The position numbers were made by a program, and so were the translations under genes. The notes below the pieces were generated by a model. It ran no database searches and was not told where the DNA came from. It saw nothing but the letters and a program-made list of their open reading frames with translations. Positions 1 to 5,577 of a stretch of 5,577 nt of DNA are shown in pieces. Positions within the stretch are counted from its first letter, which is position 1. Each line of letters begins with the position of its first letter. This stretch comes from Acidimicrobiaceae bacterium (lineage in GTDB: Bacteria; Actinomycetota; Acidimicrobiia; Acidimicrobiales; UBA8592), in NCBI GenBank assembly GCA_002722525.1, contig PBMJ01000023.1:13080-18656 (forward strand), read 5' to 3'.

Positions 1-439
1 GATGGTTTCGATTTCAGACCGCAAAGAGATGATCAACGAAACGTTTGTCAATGGAGGGTATGCAGTGCTAGTTAAAGGCCCTCAACAAGCCATGGAAGTT
101 GCAAACACCGTAGCCCCAGAGCATTTGCAGCTAATGACATCTGAGCCAAGGAATCTTTTGGACCTTTTGCAAAATGCTGGTGCTGTATTCTTAGGAAACA
201 TGTCTCCGGCCTCAGTTGGCGATTATGTGGCTGGACCATCCCATGTCCTTCCAACCCATGGGAGTGCCCGTTTTGCGGGCGCCTTAACTGTTGCAGATTT
301 TTGCAAAGAAATACACATCATTTCAGTTAAAGATTCAGCACTTGAGAGGATTGGTAAAAGCGTAATAGAGATCGCTGAAGCAGAAGGACTTAGCGGACAT
401 GCAGATTCCATCAGAGTTAGATTAGAAGGGGAGTCATGA
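1..439 (+). CDS. hisD: Histidinol dehydrogenase, C-terminal third (5' end outside window)
   Basis: HisD is the zinc-dependent, NAD-linked enzyme that oxidises L-histidinol to L-histidine via the aldehyde, the last two steps of histidine synthesis. The visible 145 residues cover the family's C-terminal part: VAPEHLQ (residues 38-43), an AGAVFLG strand (59-65), GDYVAGPSHVLPT (73-85), and EGLSGHADSIRVR (128-140). Numbering from the first visible codon at position 2, E40-H41, D74, H81 and H133 are spaced exactly like E. coli E326-H327 (acid-base pair), D360 (zinc), H367 (substrate) and H419 (zinc), so the active site is intact on this side. By that offset about 286 residues lie upstream, so the ATG at position 2 is an internal methionine and not the start. 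The stop overlaps the hisC start by 4 nt (ATGA). Identification is firm; only the 5' extent is unknown. Confidence 0.96.
   Translation, partial: MVSISDRKEMINETFVNGGYAVLVKGPQQAMEVANTVAPEHLQLMTSEPRNLLDLLQNAGAVFLGNMSPASVGDYVAGPSHVLPTHGSARFAGALTVADFCKEIHIISVKDSALERIGKSVIEIAEAEGLSGHADSIRVRLEGES
424..433 (+). promoter_or_regulatory. Shine-Dalgarno sequence for hisC inside hisD
   Basis: The purine run AGAAGGGGAG lies within the last codons of hisD, with the AAGG core about 6 nt before the hisC ATG at 436. It is one of the two clear ribosome binding sites in the window. It supports the overlapping ATG as the real hisC start and suggests that hisC can be initiated independently as well as by coupling to hisD. 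Confidence 0.7.
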
Positions 440-1512
440 ACTTGCCAAAAATTAGAGACGACCTTTCTTTGCTTGAGGGGTACCACTCCCCACAGGTAGA
501 TGTCGAAATCCGGCTCAACACAAATGAAAGCCCGATCCCACCGCCTATCAAATTGATAGAAGATCTAGGGCGAGAGTTATTGAAGGTTAATTGGAACCGT
601 TACCCAGACCGAATGGCAAGCCGACTCCATAGTGATATAGCTAAATTTCACAGTGTGGATTCCAGCATGGTGCTTGCAGCGAATGGATCTAATGAAGTCC
701 TACAAAGTTTACTCCTTACATACGGAGGGTTTGGAAGGAAGGCATCGGTGTTTGAACCTACGTATGCCCTTCACTCTCACATCTCGGCTCTTACTGGAAC
801 CGAAGTGATTATTGGAGAATGCAGCGAAGATTTCACTATAGAAGAGTCAACTGTTGATGCTGTACTTCGACAAGAGCCAGATGTGCTTTTCCTATGTTCG
901 CCGAATAACCCCACAGGCGTAGTCGCAGAGAGGGAGTTTGTTGAATCGGTTATCGAGAGATGTTCAAGTCTTGGGACTCTAGTTATTATCGATGAAGCGT
1001 ATGGGGAATTTTCTGATTGGTCAGCGGTTGATCTCATTCGTGAAGGTTCCCACATAGCTGTAACAAAGACCTTTTCGAAGACATGGAGCATGGCAGGAAT
1101 CCGGCTGGGATATGTAGTAGCACCAAGTGGGATTATAGAAAATGTGCGAAATGTAGTCCTCCCTTACCATCTCGATTCCATGAAGCAAATTGCTGGGTCT
1201 CTAGCTTTGCAATATATAGGCGACATGCATTCACGTATAGATCTTCTAATTGAAGAGCGAGAAAGGATGGCAAGAAAGCTCTCCGATTTTCCCGTTCGGC
1301 AATGGCCAAGCGGAGCGAATTTCATCCTCTTCCGACCAACCGATGAGGCAAGAATTTCAGGTGTATCCCTATGGGAATCGCTACTCGAAAGGTCAATTTT
1401 GGTAAGAAACTGTTCATCGTGGCCAAGGCTTGAGGGGTGCTTGAGAGTGACAATTGGAACTACAGAGGAAAATAACTCGTTTCTTGAGCATCTTGAAGCA
1501 ATACTGGTGTAA
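436..1512 (+). CDS. hisC: Histidinol-phosphate aminotransferase
   Basis: HisC is a PLP-dependent class I/II (fold type I) aminotransferase that moves the amino group of glutamate onto imidazole acetol phosphate to give L-histidinol phosphate, in the cytoplasm. The 358-residue length is normal for the family. Visible landmarks are LNTNESP (27-33), the RYP segment (55-57), NGSNE (84-88, cofactor phosphate loop), SPNNPTG (155-161), DEAYGEF (186-192, Asp186 pairing with the PLP pyridine nitrogen), TFSKTWSMAGIRLGY (212-226) with Lys215 as the Schiff-base lysine, and LRVTIG (336-341) with Arg337 as the substrate carboxylate-binding arginine. A strong Shine-Dalgarno sits just upstream and the start overlaps the hisD stop by 4 nt. 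The stop shares one base with the hisB start (TAATG). A related aromatic aminotransferase is conceivable by sequence alone, but position in a his operon makes HisC the clear choice. Confidence 0.97.
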   Translation: MNLPKIRDDLSLLEGYHSPQVDVEIRLNTNESPIPPPIKLIEDLGRELLKVNWNRYPDRMASRLHSDIAKFHSVDSSMVLAANGSNEVLQSLLLTYGGFGRKASVFEPTYALHSHISALTGTEVIIGECSEDFTIEESTVDAVLRQEPDVLFLCSPNNPTGVVAEREFVESVIERCSSLGTLVIIDEAYGEFSDWSAVDLIREGSHIAVTKTFSKTWSMAGIRLGYVVAPSGIIENVRNVVLPYHLDSMKQIAGSLALQYIGDMHSRIDLLIEERERMARKLSDFPVRQWPSGANFILFRPTDEARISGVSLWESLLERSILVRNCSSWPRLEGCLRVTIGTTEENNSFLEHLEAILV

Positions 1513-2105
1513 TGGAACAAAGAACAGCAACTTACTCTCGCACGACGAAAGAGACTGAAATTAATGTCTCTTTAACGATCGATGGTAGTGGGAAAACAAA
1601 TATCTCCACAGGACTACCATTTTTTGATCATATGCTCGATCAATTGGGAAGGCATAGCGGTTTTGATCTTACCGTTCAGGCCGATGGAGATCTTGAGATA
1701 GACGCTCACCACACAGTTGAAGATGTTGGGATTGCTATCGGGGAATGTTTCAAGCAGGCCATTGGGGACAAGGCAGGTGTGCAAAGATTCGCAACTGCTG
1801 CTTGCCCCCTTGATGAGGCACTTGTCGAAATTGCGCTAGACCTATCGGGTAGGCCATTTCTGCATTACGAAATTGATCCCCCTGGACAGAAGATCCTTAG
1901 CGACCCTCCATTCGACCCTCAATTGGTAGAGGAATTCTGGCGAGCATTTGTAAGCTGTGCAGACATCACTGCTCACCAAGTTCTAGTGCGAGGGAAAAAC
2001 ACCCACCACATCATTGAGTCGTTATTCAAGAGCATGGCACGAGCTTTATCTGATGCTGTTCGGGTACGCGGAAGTCAAATACCATCGACCAAGGGTGTTC
2101 TATAG
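1512..2105 (+). CDS. hisB: Imidazoleglycerol-phosphate dehydratase (monofunctional)
   Basis: This enzyme removes water from imidazole glycerol phosphate to give imidazole acetol phosphate, the substrate of HisC. The 197 residues are a stand-alone dehydratase, without the N-terminal histidinol-phosphatase domain found in enterobacterial HisB, so histidinol phosphatase must be encoded elsewhere. The signature sequences are all present: GLPFFDHML (34-42), the first metal-binding DAHHTVED (64-71; H66, H67, E70), PLDEAL (99-104), the second metal-binding NTHHIIES (163-170; H165, H166, E170), and the C-terminal PSTKGVL tail (191-197) typical of the family. The two HHxxE motifs mark the internal duplication that carries the dimanganese site in the 24-mer. 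It starts on the last base of the hisC stop codon. I see no good ribosome binding site, consistent with re-initiation from hisC. It is followed by hisH after 2 nt. Confidence 0.97.
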   Translation: MEQRTATYSRTTKETEINVSLTIDGSGKTNISTGLPFFDHMLDQLGRHSGFDLTVQADGDLEIDAHHTVEDVGIAIGECFKQAIGDKAGVQRFATAACPLDEALVEIALDLSGRPFLHYEIDPPGQKILSDPPFDPQLVEEFWRAFVSCADITAHQVLVRGKNTHHIIESLFKSMARALSDAVRVRGSQIPSTKGVL

Positions 2106-2107
2106 AT

Positions 2108-2725
2108 ATGCCGACGATTGCGGTGCTTGATTATGGCATCGGGAACTTGAGATCAGCGCAGAAAGCTTTAGAAAGAGCTGGCGCAGATGCGGTCCTCACT
2201 TCTAAAGCTGAAGTGATTAAAAAGGCAGCTGGTGTTGTGCTGCCGGGGGTTGGAAATTTTGGAACGTGTATCGAAGCACTCCGCAGAACCGGTGTTGATC
2301 GGATGGCCTTGGATACCATTGAATCCCGTCGCCCATTTTTAGGTATCTGTATAGGGATGCAACTACTATTTGAAGGGTCGGAAGAGTCGCCAAACCACCA
2401 AGGATTGGGCGTCCTTTCTGGACAAGTCCGAATCCTTCCCGAAAGTGTAAGGCGCCCTCAAATGCAATGGAACGCCATACATGTGCGGAAAGACTCACAG
2501 ATACTTAAAGGACTGGATGGTAAATGGCTGTACTTTGTGCACTCATATGCCGCAGATCTATCTCCAGACAATGAGATAGTCGCAGCGACATGCAGTTATG
2601 GAAATGATGTTGTCGCTGCAGTGCAATCGGAGAATGTTTTTGCTACGCAGTTCCACCCAGAAAAATCTAGTGATGCCGGTAAAGAATTTTTAGTAAATTT
2701 CGTCAAGTCTTGTAAGGGGGTTTAA
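2108..2725 (+). CDS. hisH: Imidazole glycerol phosphate synthase, glutaminase subunit
   Basis: HisH is the class I glutamine amidotransferase subunit that hydrolyses glutamine and passes ammonia through the HisF barrel to the cyclase site. It is 205 residues, a usual size. The catalytic triad is visible as Cys81 in GICIGMQ (79-85) with His183 and Glu185 in FHPEKS (182-187). The N-terminal strand IAVLDYGIGNLRS (4-16) and the oxyanion-strand PGVGNFG (46-52) are typical of HisH rather than of other amidotransferases. FVHSYA (143-148) is also conserved. One departure is PQMQWN at 117-122, where better-known HisH proteins have PHMGWN; this segment lies near the glutaminase site and the HisF interface. 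The start is 2 nt after the hisB stop; a weak AAGGG lies rather far upstream at 2091-2095. The stop overlaps the hisA start by 1 nt. Confidence 0.96.
   Translation: MPTIAVLDYGIGNLRSAQKALERAGADAVLTSKAEVIKKAAGVVLPGVGNFGTCIEALRRTGVDRMALDTIESRRPFLGICIGMQLLFEGSEESPNHQGLGVLSGQVRILPESVRRPQMQWNAIHVRKDSQILKGLDGKWLYFVHSYAADLSPDNEIVAATCSYGNDVVAAVQSENVFATQFHPEKSSDAGKEFLVNFVKSCKGV
2714..2720 (+). promoter_or_regulatory. Shine-Dalgarno sequence for hisA inside hisH
   Basis: AAGGGGG sits 4 nt before the hisA ATG at 2725, within the last codons of hisH. It supports the TAATG junction start for hisA. Confidence 0.6.
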
Positions 2726-3492
2726 TGGATTTTGTGATTTACCCGGCGATAGATATTGTTAATGGGAAGTGCGTTCGACTACATCAAGGAAACTACGATC
2801 TTGAAAAAATCTATAACGAGGACCCAGTATCGCAGGCGCTGTACTTCGCTTCTGAGGGCGCCCGATGGATTCATGTTGTTGACCTTGACGCTGCTCGCAC
2901 AGGTAATCCAGAAAATCGGGAAATAATTTCACGAATAGCTTCTACCGTTCCAATCCCGATTCAGGTAGGAGGTGGGGTAAGAAGTATCGATTCGGCTAAA
3001 GCACTCTATGGCAGCGGAGTGGAACGTGTCGTAATAGGTACGGCTGCGGTAGAGAACCCGAGCCTTATAGAAAGCCTGACACGCCAAGGGGAACGCGTTG
3101 CTGTAGGTCTCGATGGAAGAAACGGGCGAATAGCAACTAGAGGCTGGAAGGACGATACCGGATTTCTAGTTACAGAAATGGCCAAGCAATTTGAAGATTC
3201 AGGTGTAGACGCAGTCATAGTGACAGAAATAGGACGTGACGGAACCCTACTTGGGCCCGACACGAAAGGCTTGAAAGAAGTTCTAGCTTCAACAGCTCTT
3301 GAAGTTATTGCTTCAGGAGGCGTAGGGTCTCTCGATGATATAAAAACTCTCTTAGAACTAGAATCTGACGACCGAAAACTAGGGGGCGTGATCATCGGCA
3401 AATCTCTATACGAAAATAAAATTGACCTTCTATCCGCACTGAATGTATCTCACCCAACACACCGAATCAAAGAGAAAAATGAAGACTGTTAG
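2725..3492 (+). CDS. hisA: ProFAR isomerase (HisA-type phosphoribosylformimino-AICAR-P isomerase)
   Basis: This (beta/alpha)8-barrel enzyme carries out the Amadori rearrangement of ProFAR to PRFAR, the substrate of HisHF. It has 255 residues. The N-terminal strand IYPAIDIVNGKCVRL (5-19) carries catalytic Asp10; Asp130 in VGLDGRNG (127-134) is the second catalytic aspartate. The first phosphate loop is QVGGGVRS (80-87), Thr167 sits in VTEIGRDGTL (166-175), and the second phosphate loop is IASGGVGS (195-202). In many actinobacteria this slot holds PriA, which also performs the TrpF reaction of tryptophan synthesis and has a Ser at the first Gly of the GGG loop (SGGIRD). The loop here is of the ordinary HisA type, so I infer a HisA-only enzyme, though PriA activity cannot be excluded from sequence. 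It has a clear ribosome binding site and its last 14 nt overlap hisF. Confidence 0.95.
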   Translation: MDFVIYPAIDIVNGKCVRLHQGNYDLEKIYNEDPVSQALYFASEGARWIHVVDLDAARTGNPENREIISRIASTVPIPIQVGGGVRSIDSAKALYGSGVERVVIGTAAVENPSLIESLTRQGERVAVGLDGRNGRIATRGWKDDTGFLVTEMAKQFEDSGVDAVIVTEIGRDGTLLGPDTKGLKEVLASTALEVIASGGVGSLDDIKTLLELESDDRKLGGVIIGKSLYENKIDLLSALNVSHPTHRIKEKNEDC

Positions 3493-4273
3493 AATCATCC
3501 CTTGCCTAGATGTATCTGAGGGAAGGGTCGTTAAAGGAACAAATTTTGTAAACCTCGTTGATGCGGGCGACCCAGTTGAACTTGCCGCCCTTTATGACAT
3601 AGAGGGGGCAGATGAACTTGTCTTTCTTGATATAACCGCTTCATCTGATAATAGAGATACAGTTTATGACTTGGTTCGACGCTGCGCAGAAAAAGTATTT
3701 ATTCCCTTCACGATTGGGGGGGGAATCCGAACTGTATCGGACGCAAGGAAACTGCTTCGTGAAGGTGCAGAAAAAGTTTCTGTGAATACTGCGGCAGTGA
3801 AAAGACCAGAATTGATTTCAGAAATAGCAGCTGAGTTTGGTAATCAATGTGTAGTTCTTGCAATCGACGCTCGAAAAAATACTCAAGATGAAGCTGTTCA
3901 TTCAAAGAGCGGCTATGGGGTCTACATAAATGGAGGACGGACGCCAACACAACTTGATGTCATAGAGTGGGCTCAGGAGGGTCAAAGACTAGGTGCTGGA
4001 GAGATTCTCTTAACCTCGATGGACAGGGACGGCACAAAAGATGGTTTTGATTGCGAGCTTACGAAAGCCGTCTCTTCTGCAACAAACATTCCGATTATCG
4101 CTAGCGGAGGAGTGGGGAGAATCGAAGATTTCCTTGAGGGTGTAACTACGGGGTCAGCTGACGCCCTTCTAGCTGCTAGCGTTTTTCATTTCGGCGAATT
4201 GAGTATTTCTGAAGTAAAAAGCTACCTCCACTCCAGTGGGGTGCCAGTACGACCAACCTTTAGGAATAATTAA
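3479..4273 (+). CDS. hisF: Imidazole glycerol phosphate synthase, cyclase subunit
   Basis: HisF uses ammonia delivered by HisH to convert PRFAR into imidazole glycerol phosphate and AICAR, linking histidine and purine synthesis. The frame is open from an ATG at 3443, but the family's N-terminus is the strand MKTVRIIPCLDV, so I start at the ATG at 3479; this gives 264 residues and puts residues on Thermotoga HisF numbering. Catalytic Asp11 and Asp130 are present, as are the four ammonia-gate residues Arg5, Glu46, Lys99 and Glu167, and Lys19. Phosphate loops are TIGGGIRT (78-85) and IASGGVGR (207-214), with DRDGTKDGFD at 182-191. The two barrel halves resemble each other and HisA, as known for the family. 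The overlap with hisA is 14 nt, and the ribosome binding site is poor (AAAGAGAAAA), so translation is probably coupled to hisA. A run of eight G at 3716-3723 encodes the GGG loop. Confidence 0.96.
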   Translation: MKTVRIIPCLDVSEGRVVKGTNFVNLVDAGDPVELAALYDIEGADELVFLDITASSDNRDTVYDLVRRCAEKVFIPFTIGGGIRTVSDARKLLREGAEKVSVNTAAVKRPELISEIAAEFGNQCVVLAIDARKNTQDEAVHSKSGYGVYINGGRTPTQLDVIEWAQEGQRLGAGEILLTSMDRDGTKDGFDCELTKAVSSATNIPIIASGGVGRIEDFLEGVTTGSADALLAASVFHFGELSISEVKSYLHSSGVPVRPTFRNN

Positions 4274-4341
4274 ACGAACAAAACATTACAAATTCAATCG
4301 ATAGTCGACACTTTAATGATTAGCCGATACCTTGGAACATC
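4274..4341 (+). promoter_or_regulatory. Intergenic gap with a possible weak promoter for the groES-like gene and trpE
   Basis: These 68 nt are the only real gap between genes in the window and are A+T-rich. TCGACA at 4305-4310 is one mismatch from a -35 TTGACA; 17 nt later TACCTT (4328-4333) is a poor -10. Such a promoter would start transcription near 4340, almost on the GTG at 4342, giving a leaderless or nearly leaderless mRNA, which is common in actinobacteria. Alternatively TTTAAT (4312-4317) is a better -10 but has no good -35 at the right distance. I see no hairpin followed by a T run that would end the his transcript, so read-through from hisF is equally possible. Confidence 0.25.
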
Positions 4342-4767
4342 GTGAGCACAACTAAAACCTCTGCAACTGAAAACAAAGATCAACCAGCTTCCGAAGAGCA
4401 GACTAAAAAGGCGCGGGAAAAGAAAAGAAGAGCTCATACTCCTTCTCCATCCGAGCGCTTACCAATTAAAATGCTGAACGATAGGATTCTTGTTGAAATT
4501 CCCAATGATGAAGGTGAGCGCAGATCGACAGGAGGAATCCTAATACCTGCAACAGCGCAAGTATCTCGCCGTTTGGCTTGGGCGGAAGTAAAGGCAACAG
4601 GGCCTAACGTCAGAAGTATGGAAATAGGAGACCAGGTTCTATTCAATCCTGAAGATCGCTATGAGGTAGAAGTCCGGGGTAAGGATTACATTATTCTCCG
4701 GGAGCGTGATATTCACGCGGTTGCAGCCGAGCGGCTTGACCAAGGATCTACTGGGCTTTACCTCTAA
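4342..4767 (+). CDS. GroES-like co-chaperonin paralogue with N-terminal extension
   Basis: The protein belongs to the GroES (Cpn10) family, whose heptameric rings cap GroEL, but it is not a standard GroES. It has 141 residues against about 97. Residues 1-40 are a hydrophilic, probably disordered extension with a basic cluster (KKAREKKRR, 22-30). The fold begins at PIKMLNDRILVE (41-52), matching the IRPLxDRVLVK start of GroES. The mobile loop keeps GGILIP (64-69), including the hydrophobic tripeptide that docks on GroEL. After the AEVKATGPN strand (81-89) the chain goes straight to IGDQVLF (95-101), so the roof hairpin seems absent. It ends with DIHAVAAE plus an extra tail to TGLYL. No groEL is adjacent. 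The GTG start has a weak GGAA upstream; an in-frame ATG at 4471 has no ribosome site and would cut the first strand. It ends 2 nt before trpE. Its client or partner is unknown. Confidence 0.85.
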   Translation: MSTTKTSATENKDQPASEEQTKKAREKKRRAHTPSPSERLPIKMLNDRILVEIPNDEGERRSTGGILIPATAQVSRRLAWAEVKATGPNVRSMEIGDQVLFNPEDRYEVEVRGKDYIILRERDIHAVAAERLDQGSTGLYL

Positions 4768-4769
4768 CA

Positions 4770-5577
4770 ATGACCACCACGCTAGAAGAATTCAGCGAAC
4801 TAGCGAATGAATACACAGTTATACCTGTATGGAAAGAACTTGTCGCAGACTATATAACTCCTGTTGCTGCATTCATGAGAGTAGTTGGGGATGGTGATGG
4901 TTTTCTCCTTGAATCCGTCGAACACGGAGAGAGGTGGAGCAGGTGGTCATTTATAGGAAGAAATCCATTACTTACAGTTAAGAAAAAAAACGGAGAAATT
5001 GAGATTCTGGGTGATTATCCCGAGGATATTCCTAATGACGGCAAGCTTCTAGGTTTTATTAATGATTTACAAAACCGATTAACATCACCCGCCCTTGAAG
5101 AGCTTCCACCAATGCATAGCGGAATAATGGGCTATGTAGGTTATGACCTAGTTCGTGAGATAGAAGATCTACCTAACACCCCTTACGATGATCTGTCTAT
5201 TCCCGATGCAATTCTTTCGGTTATCGGGGAATTGGCTGTCTTTGATCATTGGAAGCAACGAGTTGTCCTAATTGCGAATGCTATTGTCCCTCGTGGAAGT
5301 TCTCAACAGGAGACGGAAGCTGCATATGTTGAAGCTATGAATCGATTAGAGCTCTTAGCCACTGATGGAGCTCGCTCAATTCACGAGCCACTTCTTGACC
5401 CTCCAATCCTTAATGGTGAACTTCCGCCAGTCCAACCCACAATGACAAAAGAGGAATACTGCTCGGCTGTAGAGATTGCGAAAGAACATATTTTGGCAGG
5501 GGATATCTTCCAAGTGGTGTTATCGCAACGGTTCGACTTTGCTCTGAACGCTGACTCCTTTGATGTTTACAGAGTTC
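4770..5577 (+). CDS. trpE: Anthranilate synthase component I, N-terminal half (3' end outside window)
   Basis: TrpE converts chorismate to anthranilate using ammonia from its TrpG partner, the first committed step of tryptophan synthesis. The frame is open from the ATG at 4770 to the window edge, giving 269 residues of an expected roughly 500. The N-terminal domain shows the family pattern: YTVIPVWKELVADYITPVAAF (15-35), LLES (46-49), the tryptophan-binding motif used in feedback inhibition, followed by RWSFIG (58-63), and GIMGYVGYDLVRE (118-130). The chorismate-binding domain begins around residue 225 with TKEEYCSAVEIAKEHILAGDIFQVVLSQR (226-254). The core catalytic motifs of that domain are beyond the edge, so PabB or a related enzyme is not strictly excluded, but the LLES motif and the start region favour TrpE. 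It lies 2 nt after the groES-like stop and has no evident ribosome binding site, so coupling to that gene is likely. Confidence 0.93.
   Translation, partial: MTTTLEEFSELANEYTVIPVWKELVADYITPVAAFMRVVGDGDGFLLESVEHGERWSRWSFIGRNPLLTVKKKNGEIEILGDYPEDIPNDGKLLGFINDLQNRLTSPALEELPPMHSGIMGYVGYDLVREIEDLPNTPYDDLSIPDAILSVIGELAVFDHWKQRVVLIANAIVPRGSSQQETEAAYVEAMNRLELLATDGARSIHEPLLDPPILNGELPPVQPTMTKEEYCSAVEIAKEHILAGDIFQVVLSQRFDFALNADSFDVYRV

Noticed and set aside
2..4. ATG at position 2 as the hisD start
   Set aside because: Catalytic spacing matches E. coli HisD from about residue 287 on, so the gene clearly continues upstream.
777..1091. Open frames on the minus strand (e.g. 777-1091, 1164-1520, 3006-3401)
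   Set aside because: They lie wholly opposite well-identified enzymes, and their translations show low-complexity serine/proline-rich sequence without recognisable domains.
3443..3478. Upstream ATG giving HisF a 12-residue N-terminal extension
   Set aside because: The extra residues lie within hisA and precede the conserved MKTVRIIPCLDV start; the ATG at 3479 places Asp11 and Asp130 at the family positions.
4226..4241. Hairpin CTCCAC-TCCA-GTGGGG near the end of hisF as an intrinsic terminator
   Set aside because: The 6-bp stem with a G-T pair lies inside hisF codons and is not followed by a T run.
4298..4309. Small inverted repeat TCGA-TAG-TCGA as an operator
   Set aside because: A 4-bp self-complementary arm is too short to separate from chance.
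4274..4341. Tryptophan or histidine attenuator or leader peptide before the groES-like gene and trpE
   Set aside because: No short open frame with tandem Trp or His codons and no alternative hairpins with a T run are visible.
4471..4767. Short GroES form starting at the internal ATG
   Set aside because: There is no ribosome binding site before it, and it would drop the PIK residues of the first GroES strand; the GTG at 4342 is preferred though not proven.
1..5577. Mobile element, CRISPR array, tRNA/rRNA or defence system
   Set aside because: The window is almost completely filled by co-oriented housekeeping genes; no direct repeats, transposase, integrase or RNA-gene signatures were seen.

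Overview
The window is a compact, same-strand stretch of amino-acid biosynthesis genes running left to right: the end of hisD, then complete hisC, hisB, hisH, hisA and hisF, a 68-bp gap, a GroES-like gene, and the first part of trpE, which runs off the right edge. The gene order hisD-C-B-H-A-F followed closely by trpE, a monofunctional hisB, and a GroES paralogue ending in a TGLYL-type tail all suggest an actinobacterium. Base composition is modest (roughly mid-40s percent G+C in the lines I sampled), which is low for that phylum and would suit an uncultured aquatic or streamlined lineage such as a marine Acidimicrobiia-like bacterium. This placement is inference from gene order and recalled sequence flavour, not from a search.

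Positions 1-4273 are a tightly packed his operon. Junctions are a 4-nt overlap (hisD/hisC), 1-nt overlap (hisC/hisB), 2-nt gap (hisB/hisH), 1-nt overlap (hisH/hisA) and 14-nt overlap (hisA/hisF), so translational coupling is likely. The products cover ProFAR isomerisation (HisA), imidazole-ring formation by the HisH-HisF glutaminase-cyclase, dehydration of IGP (HisB), transamination of imidazole acetol phosphate (HisC) and the final two-step oxidation of histidinol to histidine (HisD). Catalytic residues are intact in every visible enzyme. The genes for the early steps (hisG, hisE, hisI) are not in the window.

Positions 4274-4341 are the only appreciable non-coding DNA. It may hold a weak promoter for a second unit made of the GroES-like gene (GTG start) and trpE, which are separated by only 2 nt. 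TrpE makes anthranilate from chorismate as the first step of tryptophan synthesis and keeps the LLES feedback-inhibition motif.

Most of the window is conventional metabolism. The part most worth a second look is the GroES-like protein at the his-trp junction: it has a charged N-terminal extension, a retained GroEL-binding mobile loop, an apparently missing roof hairpin, and an extra C-terminal tail. I saw no mobile element, CRISPR array, RNA gene or evident new defence or other system.
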